Notes: generated from the sequence alone by a model not told the origin. Positions 39,681 through 48,553 are shown, counted from the stretch's first letter. The stretch is DNA of 64,000 nucleotides from Actinomadura rupiterrae (GCF_024172125.1 NZ_JAMZEA010000011.1:1-64000), one strand, 5' to 3'. Program-made: numbers and translations.

Positions 39681-42527
39681 TCAAAGCGACGGCGCGGCGG
39701 GGTCGGCGCCCGGTTCGGGCCCGGTCGGCGGGGTGCGGGCGGAGGCCAGCGCGGCGCGAGCGTCCTGGGTGCTGGGGTGGTCGGGGCCGAAGACCCGCTC
39801 GTGATCGGCCACCGACCGTTCGAGCAGCGGGACGGCCTTGGCGTGGCGTCCGGTCAGGTAGTAGGCGCGGGCCAGGTTGCCGCGGGCGATCACGACATCG
39901 GGATGGTCGCGGCCGTTGACGCGGCGGCTGCGCGCGGCGACCTTCCGGAGCAACGGGATCGCTCGGGACGGGTCGCCGTCCGCGAGGTAGGCGGTGGCCA
40001 GGTCGTTCTGCGAGCCCAAGGTTTCCGGGTGGCGACGGCCCAGCACGCGGCGCCGGTCGGCAACGGTGCGGACGAACAGCGGGATCGCGCGCGCCGGTTC
40101 GCCGGCGGCCAGGTAGGCCGACGCGAGGCTGTTGCGCGTGGTCAAGGCGTCGGGATGGCGAGCGCCGATCACTTTCTCCTGCTCGGTCAGGACGCCGTCC
40201 AGGATGCGGATCGCCTCGGACGGGTCGTCCGCCGCGATGTGGGCCTGGCCGAGGTTGTGCAGCAAGGCCAGGGTGTCGGGGTGGTGCGGTCCGGTGCGGT
40301 CCTGCTGCTCGGACCAGGCGCGCCGGTGGTAGGCGAGCGCGCGGCTCGTCCTGCCCTGGTCCATCAGGTAGTTCGCGGTCGCGCTCCACAGCGCCACCGG
40401 GGGCTGGTCGGCGGGCTGGGCCGCCAGGTGGTCGGCGAGCGCGTCGATGTGGGGGAGGAACCTGCGCCAAACGGGCCATCCCCGTGGGGCCGACCAAGGC
40501 GGCAGGGAGGAATCAAGGAGCTCGATGGCCAGCTCGCGGGTCGAGTCGAGAGGGAAGACCGGTTGGCCGCCTTCTGTCGGCCCTTCGGCGCGCATGACGG
40601 CCTGGACCAGGGGACGGATCGCCACGGCATCACCGCTGCGGACCAGCAGCGCGTAGGTCTCCAGACCAGCGAGCGAGGCGTGCATGAGCGCCTCCAACTC
40701 ACCCTGACCGGAGAACAGCAACTCGGTGGGAATGTCGTCGGGCGCATACCAGGACAGGGTGCGCAGCAGGCCCTCGGGAAGCGGCCCGTACTGGTCCATG
40801 ATCTGGTCGAGGCTGATCCGGCTGGTCGCCGCGACCACCTTGGCGGGGTCGTCGTCGCCGGGCGCGGGGAGCAGGTCAAGGTAGTCGGCGGCAGACAGCT
40901 GGTGCTGCTTCATGTAGGCGGCGGCCTGCTCGATCGCCGGAACCAGGCAGCCCAACGCCCGGCACAATGGTTCGGCCCCGTCCAGCAGCCCCGGACCGGC
41001 CACGCGGCGGATCATCTCCACGGCATGCCGCAGCGGCAGCACGGTCGGCGCGGACGCCGGATCGGCGAGGTCGGTGTAGAACCGGGACGCCACCGACTCG
41101 AACTGCCGCACCTTGTCGTCCTCGATGGTGGCGTCCGGCGGCCAGTATCGGGTGACCAGCCGGTCGTCCGGCAGGACGAGCGCCAGCGACTCGCCGGGCC
41201 GGTCCTCGATCCACCGGATCGCGTTGAGCGCCGGCCCGCTCGCCGAGGCCAGCAGCGTCCCCACCGCCTGCATCAGCCGCGCCTTGCGCTCCAGCTCCGC
41301 CGGTTCGACGAGCCGCTGGTACACGAGCCGGACCTCCGAGGGAACTGCGGTCGCCCGCGTCTTCCCCCACGGATGCGTCGTCCTCGGCAGCATCACATCG
41401 ACCAGGCCCGGCACGCGGTTGTAGCCGTCGAGACCGACCGCCTCGGCCGGGTCGTAACCGAACTCGGTCAGGTAGTCGGCCCTGTCCAGGAACGACAGCA
41501 GCCCGACCGCGAACTGGATGCCGACCAGCCGCAGATCCTGCGCAAAGGCCGCGCCGATGTCGGCGGCCGACATCATCGCGAACAGGTCGGCTTCCAACTC
41601 CTGGCTGTGCGCCGGCCAGTACTCGCGCAGGTAGGTCTCGACCGTGGCGGCGCCGTTGGCGGACGCCCGGACCCGCTCGAACGCCTCCTCGGCGAACCAG
41701 GGCGAGTCGTGCACCGCCCGTCCGGGCGCCTGGACGTGGCCGCAGTACACGTGCGCCAGCTCATGGCCGACCAGGAAGTCCATCGCCCCGTGGGCGATCT
41801 CGTACATCGCCGGAACCAGCCGTCCGCTCTGCTCGGGTGCGAGGTCGGCGGCGCTGAAACCGATCCGGTAGCGCTCGCCCTCGACCGCCGCGCACATGCC
41901 GTAGGCGATCTGCTGATGCAGGTAGGGATTCTGCTCGGCCGCGTCCAGCAGCGCTTGGGGGAAGTCGGGATGCCGCCACGGCTCGTCCAGGTCGGGAAAC
42001 GCCGCACCCGCCAGGGCCACCAGCTGGGCGAGGATGAGCGACAGCGCCCAGAAGTCCTCCACCACATAGCGGCCCATCAACACCAGGTAGCGGCGGTCCG
42101 ACCACTGCTGCACCGAGGCGTGCGGACGGTACCGGTCGTCGGTGGCGAACAGGAACTCGTGCTGGGCGTCCAGGCCCATCAGCCGGCTCACGCGCGCGAA
42201 CGACCGCGCCAGATGGACCGCGCAGGACGGTGGCTCGACCGCGGTGAACCGGATCGGATGCCGCGCCAGGTCGTGCCGCAGCTGCTCCATCTCCGGCGCC
42301 GTCGTCCCGCCGACCGAACCGGTCGACAGCGCGCTCGCCGACGCCGCCAGCTCGTCCGCGGTGACATCAGGCGCGGTGAGCGCCCGATGGAAGGCGTCCA
42401 GATCGGTGAGCCGCTGCTCGATCTCCGCGCGATCGCGCAGGAACACCCGGTCGCGCTCCGACTGCCTCTGGTACTGCGCGACCGCGTCGATGAACGGGCC
42501 CCAGTCATCAGAGGCCGGCCCGCTCAT
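39681..42527 (-). CDS. HExxH metallopeptidase (M48-like) fused to C-terminal TPR repeats
   Basis: 948 residues from ATG 42527, in an ATGA overlap with the small gene before it. Residues 255-259 are the zinc motif HELAH, and 310-314 ELEAD followed by LFA gives the downstream glutamate/aspartate pattern of M48-type gluzincins. No membrane helices or signal peptide are seen, so it is likely cytoplasmic. A long helical middle (350-700) separates the peptidase from at least five TPRs of the kinesin-light-chain type (about 740-920; repeated HPDTL/HPDAL/HPETL/HPDVV words at 42-residue steps). TPRs of this kind are frequent in signal-sensing and conflict proteins. I know of no named family with this layout. 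Confidence 0.82.
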   Translation of the reverse strand: MSGPASDDWGPFIDAVAQYQRQSERDRVFLRDRAEIEQRLTDLDAFHRALTAPDVTADELAASASALSTGSVGGTTAPEMEQLRHDLARHPIRFTAVEPPSCAVHLARSFARVSRLMGLDAQHEFLFATDDRYRPHASVQQWSDRRYLVLMGRYVVEDFWALSLILAQLVALAGAAFPDLDEPWRHPDFPQALLDAAEQNPYLHQQIAYGMCAAVEGERYRIGFSAADLAPEQSGRLVPAMYEIAHGAMDFLVGHELAHVYCGHVQAPGRAVHDSPWFAEEAFERVRASANGAATVETYLREYWPAHSQELEADLFAMMSAADIGAAFAQDLRLVGIQFAVGLLSFLDRADYLTEFGYDPAEAVGLDGYNRVPGLVDVMLPRTTHPWGKTRATAVPSEVRLVYQRLVEPAELERKARLMQAVGTLLASASGPALNAIRWIEDRPGESLALVLPDDRLVTRYWPPDATIEDDKVRQFESVASRFYTDLADPASAPTVLPLRHAVEMIRRVAGPGLLDGAEPLCRALGCLVPAIEQAAAYMKQHQLSAADYLDLLPAPGDDDPAKVVAATSRISLDQIMDQYGPLPEGLLRTLSWYAPDDIPTELLFSGQGELEALMHASLAGLETYALLVRSGDAVAIRPLVQAVMRAEGPTEGGQPVFPLDSTRELAIELLDSSLPPWSAPRGWPVWRRFLPHIDALADHLAAQPADQPPVALWSATANYLMDQGRTSRALAYHRRAWSEQQDRTGPHHPDTLALLHNLGQAHIAADDPSEAIRILDGVLTEQEKVIGARHPDALTTRNSLASAYLAAGEPARAIPLFVRTVADRRRVLGRRHPETLGSQNDLATAYLADGDPSRAIPLLRKVAARSRRVNGRDHPDVVIARGNLARAYYLTGRHAKAVPLLERSVADHERVFGPDHPSTQDARAALASARTPPTGPEPGADPAAPSL

Positions 42528-42880
42528 TCCGGCGGCGCGCTGTTCTCGACGGCCACGCCGACCTCCACCAGGACGGCCGGGTTGGCGCAGAACCGTCCGA
42601 CCCCGATGCTCACCACTGCCCGGGCGACCGTGGCCGCCGGGACGGGCACCTTGCCGACCGCGGTGATGATGGTGTCGGTGAGGACCGCGGCCAGATCCCC
42701 GGCATCGCTGTCGGCCGCCTTGACCAGCTCGTCGAGCCGCGGACACAGCAGATCCCGCAACGAGGTCAGGACGCGCAGGAACCGGATCGCGTCCGGGAGC
42801 TGCGCGGCGCCGATGGGACGGTGGATCCCCATGGCGTCCTCAAGCTCGATCAGGGCATCCCGAAGTTCGTCAGTGGCCAT
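42524..42880 (-). CDS. Small helical protein of unknown function coupled to the metallopeptidase
   Basis: 118 residues from ATG 42880; GGAAGGGA lies about 12 bases upstream, and a GTG 27 bases further up is an alternative start. The protein is predicted mostly helical, with a hydrophobic run (GKVPVPAATVARAVVSIGVG) in the second half and no cysteine motif beyond two isolated residues. I do not recognise it. Its stop overlaps the metallopeptidase ATG, so the two are translationally coupled and may interact. Confidence 0.8.
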   Translation of the reverse strand: MATDELRDALIELEDAMGIHRPIGAAQLPDAIRFLRVLTSLRDLLCPRLDELVKAADSDAGDLAAVLTDTIITAVGKVPVPAATVARAVVSIGVGRFCANPAVLVEVGVAVENSAPPE

Positions 42881-42979
42881 GGAGAACGAATCCCTTCCGC
42901 CAAGCACCCGCGCGGACTCCGCCTACGCCTGTCTATACCGCAGCCGCCCCACCCGGACCAGAGCCCATCCGGTGCGCGA

Positions 42980-43735
42980 TCAGTCCAGAACCCGATGCGA
43001 GGCGGCGATGGCCGCGCAGAGCGCCGGGACCGCGACACCGATCGGCTCCCTGATCACCTCGGTGGCAAGGTCGTCGTACGGCGTCGAATCCCGATTGACG
43101 ATGACCAGCCTGGCCCCGGCCTCGACCGCAACCCGGCACAGCCCGGCCGCGGGCTCGACCAGCAGCGAACTGCCGATCGCGATGAACAGCTGCGCGGCGC
43201 GGGCGATGTTGGCGGCCTTACCTAGCAGGTCTTGGTCGAGGAACTGCCCGAACAGGACGATCGACGGCTGGAGGATCCCGCCGCACGCAGTGCACGCCGG
43301 GTCGTCCTCGCCCCTGCTGAGAACCTCCGCGGTCAGCGTCTCGCTGCCGCACCGGGTGCAGTGGGTGGTGGCCATCGAGCCGTGCAGTTCGAGCACCTTG
43401 CGCTGCGTGGACCCGGCCCGCTGATGCAGGCCGTCCACGTTCTGGGTGAGAATCCGCACCGCCAGGCCGGCCGCCTCCAGTTCGGCCAGTGCCAGGTGGG
43501 CGGCGTTGGGTTCGGCGTCGCGTCCGTCCAGCACCGACAGCGCCGCCCAGAACCGGCGGCGTACGTCGGCGTCGGCGAAGAAGGCCTTGCGGTTGAACAA
43601 TCCCAGCAACTCGGGGTTCTTCGTCCACACGCCGTCGGCGCCCCGGTAGTCGGGGATGCCGGAGTCGGTGCTGATACCGGCGCCGGTCAGCACTGCGACC
43701 CGCGAAACACCACGCGACCAGTCGGGAAGATCCAT
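42980..43735 (-). CDS. Sir2-family NAD-dependent protein deacylase (CobB-like)
   Basis: 251 residues from ATG 43735. It has the NAD loop GAGISTDSGIPDYRG (18-32), TQNVDGLHQRAG, the catalytic His in ELHGS, and a zinc ribbon with CTRC and ACTAC. IGSSLLVEPAAG and IVNRDSTPYD complete the Rossmann fold. All catalytic residues are present, so lysine deacylation is expected rather than the NADase activity of defence-type SIR2 domains, though that cannot be excluded. It precedes the small helical gene by 99 bases on the same strand. Confidence 0.94.
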   Translation of the reverse strand: MDLPDWSRGVSRVAVLTGAGISTDSGIPDYRGADGVWTKNPELLGLFNRKAFFADADVRRRFWAALSVLDGRDAEPNAAHLALAELEAAGLAVRILTQNVDGLHQRAGSTQRKVLELHGSMATTHCTRCGSETLTAEVLSRGEDDPACTACGGILQPSIVLFGQFLDQDLLGKAANIARAAQLFIAIGSSLLVEPAAGLCRVAVEAGARLVIVNRDSTPYDDLATEVIREPIGVAVPALCAAIAASHRVLD

Positions 43736-43796
43736 GCCGCGACGGTAAAGCCGACGCAACGTCGTCCGCGACTGATTTTCGAGGCCGGTGGGCTGG

Positions 43797-44939
43797 TCAG
43801 GACAGGGTGGCGCGGAGCGCGGTGACGCGGTTGACGGCGGCGTTGAAGGCGGTCGGGTCGAGCTGGCCGTTGCCGAGCGCGGTCGCCAGCGCGGACGTCG
43901 CGGATCTCGCCTGGGTGATGTCGCGGGCCGAGCACAGCAGCAGGTCCATGCCCGCGCCGGCCGCGGTCACCGCCTTCTGGCCGGTGGTGCCGAACGCGTT
44001 GAGGGCGCCGGCCTCCAACGCGTCGGTGATGGTCACGCCGGTGAAAGCGTTGCGGCCACGCAGTTCCCCGATGACGGTCGGGGAGAGTCCGGCGGGCAGG
44101 CGCCGATCGAGCGCCGGATAGACGGCCCACGACAGCATGACCAGCTTGACACCCGCGCGGATGGCGGACGGGTAGGGGACCTCGTCGATGCTGTGCAATT
44201 GCGACAGCGTCACGTTCAGCGTTACCGGCCCGAGGTCGGTGTTCTGGCTCCTGGTGGCCGACCCGAGGCCGGGAAAGTGCTTGGCAGTGGCGGCGACCCC
44301 GGTGGCCTGCTGGGCGGTGATGAACGCCTGCCCGCACTCGGCGCAGACCGCCGGGTCGTGGCTGTAGGACCGCTGGTACTGGTCGATGAAGTTGCCGGAC
44401 TTGTAGTACACGTCCAGCACCGGCGCCAGATTGACGTTCATGCCGACCCCGGCCAGGTTCTGGCCCGCGCTCGTCCCCGCGCTGGTGGCGGCGCCGACCG
44501 GATCGCTGGACGCGCCGACCTGCTTCTCCGACAGGACCGGTTCGCCGGGCAGCCGGCGGACCAGCCCGCCTTCCTGGTCGGTCATCAGCAGCAGCGGGAC
44601 ACCGATCGGGCTGCGCGCCTGCGCTTGGCGCAGCTGGCTGACCACCCCGGCGATCTGCGCGTCGCTGGAGATGTTCTCCCCGAAGAAGATCACTCCGCTG
44701 GTCTGTCCGGCGGTGATGTCATCGAACAGGCTCTGCGGCGGCGTCAGCCCGGGATAGGACGAGATGACCCGCTGCCCCGCCAACTGCAGATCGCTCAACG
44801 CCGCCGCAGACCGCGGCCGGGGGAGCGCCGGCACGCCGACCAGCCCGGCCATGCCGATCCCGGCCATGGAGGCCAGCGCCTGCCTGCGCGTGGGCTCCGG
44901 ACCCGAGGCCCCTGCGTCGCCCGTCACCGGCTCGGTCAT
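43797..44939 (-). CDS. Glycoside hydrolase family 3 protein (beta-N-acetylhexosaminidase-like), Tat-exported
   Basis: 380 residues from ATG 44939 with GGGAGG upstream. Residues 18-45 are a Tat signal: TRRQAL then an Ala/Gly-rich hydrophobic core. The TIM barrel shows LLLMTDQEGGLVRRLPG, KHFPGLGSATRSQNTD, and the nucleophile aspartate in VTITDALEAG. NagZ enzymes have KHFPGHG with a D-x-H dyad; here it is the GLG/NTD variant, which I associate with actinobacterial GH3 proteins. The likely substrate is a beta-linked amino sugar, for example in peptidoglycan. Confidence 0.9.
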   Translation of the reverse strand: MTEPVTGDAGASGPEPTRRQALASMAGIGMAGLVGVPALPRPRSAAALSDLQLAGQRVISSYPGLTPPQSLFDDITAGQTSGVIFFGENISSDAQIAGVVSQLRQAQARSPIGVPLLLMTDQEGGLVRRLPGEPVLSEKQVGASSDPVGAATSAGTSAGQNLAGVGMNVNLAPVLDVYYKSGNFIDQYQRSYSHDPAVCAECGQAFITAQQATGVAATAKHFPGLGSATRSQNTDLGPVTLNVTLSQLHSIDEVPYPSAIRAGVKLVMLSWAVYPALDRRLPAGLSPTVIGELRGRNAFTGVTITDALEAGALNAFGTTGQKAVTAAGAGMDLLLCSARDITQARSATSALATALGNGQLDPTAFNAAVNRVTALRATLS

Positions 44940-45158
44940 GACCAGCCTCCCTTGCTTGGAGCGGGATACCACGCCGCCAGGCCGGGGCAGATGGCACGAT
45001 CCACGCCCTCCGCCGATTCCGGTCAGCCTCCCCACAATGCACGCCCCGCCCCCCGCGTACCAGCCCCGAAGCAAACCCGCCCCTGCGACCTAGCTGGTGG
45101 CCGCCGCCTACCTCGGGCTCACGCCGGGAGAGAAGGGCGGCCCGTGCCGACGCGACGC

Positions 45159-45968
45159 CTACTCGGGTTCCGGCGTGGCCTCGCGGGCGGCGGCGTCCAG
45201 TTCGGCGGACGCGACCGGGTCGGCTCCCTCGGGGCGCAGGCCCTGCTCGATGATCGCGATGAGCTCGATGATGTGCTGCCTGGTCGAGCCGTACCGCGCC
45301 GCCAGGTGCTCGACGTCGATGAGGGTCTGGTCGCGGTCGTGCCGCGCCGCCTGCCGGTCGCTTCGGGCCGCGGCCCGGTCCCTGCCTGCGGCGAACCGGT
45401 TGCGCGCGTTGGCGTGCCGCTCGCTGCGGTCGGCCTCCTGGTCGGCCTGCAGCGCGAGCAGGAATCCGCGCAGCGCGGCGCGGTCCACGCGGTTGGAGGC
45501 GCGGTCCGCCTCATCGGAGCGCTGCTGCTGCGGGGTGCGCTGCCCGGCGGGCTGCTGGGCGGCGCGGTCGTCGCGCAGCTCGGCAAGGCGGAGCAGCTCG
45601 GCCATCCGCTCGGCGTCGGCTCGGGCCGAACACGCCGAAGCGACGGCACGCGCGGCACGCGCCGACGCCCATCTGTCCCGCTCCTCTGCCGCGTCGTCGC
45701 GTGCCTGCGCGGCGAGGTCGCGTGCTTGGCCGGCCCGCCGACGCCGCTCAGCCGCAGCGACCGCCACCGCGTCGGGGCCGGCATTCGGGTCGTGGTCGAG
45801 GTCCGGCTCAGGGCGGGAGCCGGGCGTGGCTGTCTCACCGGCCGCCAACCGCTCCTGCAGAGTCGCCGCGGCCCTGGCAGCCACCGTGCTCAACGCGGCG
45901 TCGGGATGCTGGGCTGCCAGTCCCTCCAGCAACGCCACCACCGCGCTGATCTCGCCCCGCTCTAACAT
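45159..45968 (-). CDS. Ala/Arg/Asp-rich coiled-coil protein of unknown function
   Basis: 269 residues from ATG 45968; GGAGGAGAG precedes it, which makes the start secure. Residues 75-215 are dominated by Ala, Arg, Asp and Glu in repeating RDR/ARD words, as in a long charged helix or coiled coil (AAERRRRAGQARDLAAQARD is typical). The ends are more hydrophobic: VVALLEGLAAQ at the N-terminus and STRQHIIELIAIIEQGL near residue 240. I see no enzyme motif. It could be a scaffold or cytoskeletal protein, or a regulator partner. Confidence 0.75.
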   Translation of the reverse strand: MLERGEISAVVALLEGLAAQHPDAALSTVAARAAATLQERLAAGETATPGSRPEPDLDHDPNAGPDAVAVAAAERRRRAGQARDLAAQARDDAAEERDRWASARAARAVASACSARADAERMAELLRLAELRDDRAAQQPAGQRTPQQQRSDEADRASNRVDRAALRGFLLALQADQEADRSERHANARNRFAAGRDRAAARSDRQAARHDRDQTLIDVEHLAARYGSTRQHIIELIAIIEQGLRPEGADPVASAELDAAAREATPEPE

Positions 45969-46227
45969 CGTCACTCTCCTCCTATCCTCGGTCTGGCATC
46001 CGCGCCGGTTCCGGACGTCCGTCCCACGGTCGGCGCAGCGCCCGAGCGGCTTCCGATAGGGGTGCCCACCAGACGCAAGCAAATGCAGCGGCAGCCCCGC
46101 TCAGGCAACCTGGTCCGAGGTCATCCGCACGCACAGCACCAGGAGAGGTCGCCTTATGGTTCGCCGCCCGCAACCCTGCGCGTTGGGAACTCGCTAATCG
46201 CGAAGGACTCGGTTCAAAGGCGAGTGC
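45969..46227. other. 259-base intergenic region
   Basis: Upstream of the coiled-coil gene and downstream of the sulfotransferase. I see the ribosome site of the former and nothing else I can support. Confidence 0.5.
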
Positions 46228-47172
46228 TTAGAAGTTGCTTGGCGTCGGTAGTGCGGGTCGATGGATCCAGGCTGCTAGGTCTGCTGGTGCGCATTGGGCG
46301 ACTCGGGCGGCGTACCGGGGAAGGTCCTCCTCGCCGAGGATCTGCCGCCATTGGCCGGTCGATCCGCTGTGGAAGAACTGGCTGGGGTCGTGGTAGAAGC
46401 CGTTATGGCTGGCTTCGGGCGCGAGTTCGCTAGCCCGGCTCTTCATGCCCTGGAATGTGGCGGCCTGGACCAGGTCCGGCCAGGCTTCCTCGGGAACGGC
46501 GATGCCGAGCCGGGCCGCTAGGTAGCGCATCTGCCCTTCGAGGTCCTCCAACAAGTCCTCGTAGCGCAGCAGCACGATGTTCGGCTGGTCACGCACCTGC
46601 CAGAACGTGTCCAGATGGTGCAGCACGATCTCCAGGTCGGACACCGCCTTTCCGGGCGCGGCCGGATTGACCCAGGCCCAGAAACGCTCGCGCGCGGTCC
46701 CGCTCGGCGGGGAGGGAGCGCCGGCCAGCAACTCGTTGAGGACGGCGGTGCCCACGGCGTCCTCCCGCAATGCCAGCGACACCGCCCGGTCGGTGTTGCC
46801 GGCATGGCTGTCCAGAGACACGGCCACATCCCGCGGATCGCGGCTTGCGCACAGGTAGGTGACCCGCTCGTCGAAGGGCAATCCGTCCAGGGGCGTATGG
46901 GTCTTGATGAATCGCCGGTGCGTCTGCGCCTCCAGGTCGGCCAGCACTTCGGGGAGCGGGCGCAGCAGGACGTCCAGCCACGGCGAGATCTGGTCGAGCG
47001 GCCGGTCGAAGGCCGCGGTCTGGAAGATCTCCAGGGCGCAGATCATCTGCAGCCAGGTCGTGCCGCACTTGGCCGGGGTGCTGATCACGATGTCGCCGGG
47101 ACGGAACACCAGCCCATCCCAGCGAGCCGAGTCGGTGAAGGAGGTCTGGTAGCGAACGCGCTCCAAGCCCAT
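46228..47172 (-). CDS. PAPS-dependent sulfotransferase
   Basis: Transfers sulfate from PAPS to a hydroxyl or amine. It is 314 residues from ATG 47172. The 5'-phosphosulfate loop is STPAKCGTTW (31-40), and the 3'-phosphate site ASRDPRDVAVS (about 108-118) follows FIKTHTPLDGLP with its likely catalytic His. The C-terminal end of the fold is retained. No ribosome site is obvious. It is alone between a SARP gene (195 bases upstream) and the coiled-coil gene. It could tailor a natural product or a cell-envelope lipid. Confidence 0.92.
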   Translation of the reverse strand: MGLERVRYQTSFTDSARWDGLVFRPGDIVISTPAKCGTTWLQMICALEIFQTAAFDRPLDQISPWLDVLLRPLPEVLADLEAQTHRRFIKTHTPLDGLPFDERVTYLCASRDPRDVAVSLDSHAGNTDRAVSLALREDAVGTAVLNELLAGAPSPPSGTARERFWAWVNPAAPGKAVSDLEIVLHHLDTFWQVRDQPNIVLLRYEDLLEDLEGQMRYLAARLGIAVPEEAWPDLVQAATFQGMKSRASELAPEASHNGFYHDPSQFFHSGSTGQWRQILGEEDLPRYAARVAQCAPADLAAWIHRPALPTPSNF

Positions 47173-47367
47173 CCCGCGAGATTGACAGCCCCCGGAGCGA
47201 CCCGTCAACCGTCCCGTGAAAGTCGCCGTTGCCGGTGATCGCGTGGAGTTGGAGCGGGGTGGTTTCGCGGGGCGGGTGATCGCCTCGCGGGAAGGGTGTC
47301 AATCCGGCCGGGGTTTTCGGACCGGGATGCGAGGTGTTTTGGTGACGATCTCGGGGCGGTGGGGTCG

Positions 47368-48168
47368 CTAGCGTCCGCCGGGGGCGCTGGCGCGGGCCAG
47401 GCCCCGGGCGTGGTGCTGGGGCGAGGGGGCGGGGCGCGGTTGGTGTGCGCCGCCGGCCTTGAGGGACGGGGTGATGAGCGCCAGCAGTTGCGGGGTCGGC
47501 TCCAGGCCGAGCTCGCGCCCGAGCAGCCGGCGGCAGCGCTCGTAGGCCCGGCGGGCCTCGACGTGGTTGCCCTCGCCCTGGTGGGCGGCGATGAGCATGC
47601 GGTGGGCGCTCTCGCGCAGCGGGTCGGCCTGGACGGCGTGGGTGGCGACGTCGATCGCCGGGCCGAAGCGCCGCTGGCGGTTGTAGAGCGAGGCGAGCTG
47701 TTCGAGGGCGTGCAGCCGCAGCTGCCGGAACCTTTCGCGTTCGACCAGCGCCCACTCGTCGAACCAGTCCGGCAGGACGTCGCGGGTGAGCACGGCCCAG
47801 ACCGGTGTCGCGCACGGGCGGTTCTGGTCGGGCGTGCGGGCGTGCTGCAGGATCGAGTAGGCCAGGGTGCCGGCGACGGTCAGATCGAGTTCGACGGACT
47901 CGGCCAGCCGCAGTTCCTGCCCTGCGCCGCCGATCAGCAGCGGGCAGCGCTTCTGGATCCGCCACAGCGCCGAGCGCAGGTTCGCCCGGGCGCGGCCCTC
48001 GGGAAGCCCGGGCCAGAGCGCCTCGGCGACCGCGCCGCGCGGCTGCGGCCCTCGGCAGCTCAGCAGCCCGGTCAGGCGGCGCGGCCCCTCGGGCAGTTCG
48101 ACCGTGCTTCCGTGCCGTCGCACGCTCAGCGGGCCGAGCACTGCGACCGTGTACTCCCTGTCGGCCAT
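47368..48168 (-). CDS. SARP-type transcriptional activator (winged helix plus BTAD)
   Basis: 266 residues from ATG 48168, with GGAGG eight bases upstream. The N-terminal OmpR-like winged helix is at 8-95 (VAVLGPLSVRRHG, RANLRSALWRIQK). The bacterial transcriptional activation domain is at about 100-245 (LLPDWFDEWALVERERFRQL, EARRAYERCRRLLGRELG). A disordered His/Pro tail follows. Small SARPs of this type are pathway-specific activators of secondary metabolism. Its own promoter contains two direct heptamers at 11-base spacing, the signature of SARP sites, suggesting autoregulation. Confidence 0.9.
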   Translation of the reverse strand: MADREYTVAVLGPLSVRRHGSTVELPEGPRRLTGLLSCRGPQPRGAVAEALWPGLPEGRARANLRSALWRIQKRCPLLIGGAGQELRLAESVELDLTVAGTLAYSILQHARTPDQNRPCATPVWAVLTRDVLPDWFDEWALVERERFRQLRLHALEQLASLYNRQRRFGPAIDVATHAVQADPLRESAHRMLIAAHQGEGNHVEARRAYERCRRLLGRELGLEPTPQLLALITPSLKAGGAHQPRPAPSPQHHARGLARASAPGGR

Positions 48169-48224
48169 GGCGGCCTCCGTGTCGAGCCGGGGCAAGAGGC
48201 GGGAGCTCAGACGGCTAGCCGGAT

Positions 48225-48242
48225 TTACCTTCTGCTTACCTT
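48225..48242 (-). promoter_or_regulatory. SARP-like direct heptamer repeats upstream of the SARP gene
   Basis: TTACCTT at 48225-48231 and 48236-48242 (AAGGTAA on the coding strand), start-to-start 11 bases. A TAGCCG box (48212-48217) lies 7 bases downstream as possible -10. This spacing is what SARP dimers recognise. Confidence 0.6.
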
Positions 48243-48271
48243 ATGCCCGTCACCGCGGCGTCACCAGGACG

Positions 48272-48529
48272 TCACTGGTCGGTGCCGGTGCCGGTGCCGG
48301 TGCCGCTGCCGGTGCCGGTGCCGCTGCCGGTGCCGGTGCCGGTGCCGGTGCCGGTGCCGGTGCCGCTGCCGGTGCCGACCAGCCGCAGCCAGGTGTCCAG
48401 GTCCGGCAGCATCTCGGCCGCCGACCGCCAGGTGCGCACCGCGCTCACGCCCTGCTCGGTGACGAAGATCCCGCGGACGACCAGCGTCCCGCCGTGCCGG
48501 GACGCGCGCAGCACCAGGGTGGACGGCAC
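48272..48529 (-). CDS. Small protein with C-terminal Gly-Thr/Gly-Ser repeat tail
   Basis: 85 residues from GTG 48529, preceded by GAGGGG; it starts 24 bases after the copper-amine-oxidase-like gene and in the same frame. Residues 1-50 look like a small folded unit (LVLRASRHGGTLVVRGIFVTE), and 51-85 are an alternating GT/GS tail encoded by a hexamer repeat. It is probably co-translated with the oxidase-like protein. Function unknown; it may be a cell-wall or assembly partner. Confidence 0.6.
   Translation of the reverse strand: MPSTLVLRASRHGGTLVVRGIFVTEQGVSAVRTWRSAAEMLPDLDTWLRLVGTGSGTGTGTGTGTGTGSGTGTGSGTGTGTGTDQ
48281..48376. repeat. Hexanucleotide tandem repeat, 16 units of GGTGCC/GCTGCC
   Basis: 96 bases of uninterrupted 6-base units, with GCTGCC variants among GGTGCC. 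On the minus strand it encodes Gly-Thr (GGCACC) and Gly-Ser (GGCAGC). Unit number is a multiple of the codon length, so changes in copy number keep the frame. Confidence 0.95.
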
Positions 48530-48553
48530 CCCCTCGGGAGTGGGGATGGCGGT

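Noticed and set aside
39777..43424. 1215-codon plus-strand open frame opposite the peptidase-TPR and Sir2 genes
   Set aside because: The opposite strand carries clear HExxH, TPR and Sir2 motifs; this frame has none.
42980..43735. Defence-type SIR2 NADase
   Set aside because: Sequence is a canonical CobB-like deacylase with zinc ribbon; defence SIR2 domains usually lack this and are fused to other domains. Kept only as a possible partner in the set.
48281..48376. Possible CRISPR-like or origin iteron array
   Set aside because: Units are 6 bases without spacers and encode a Gly-Thr tail in frame; it is a simple coding repeat.
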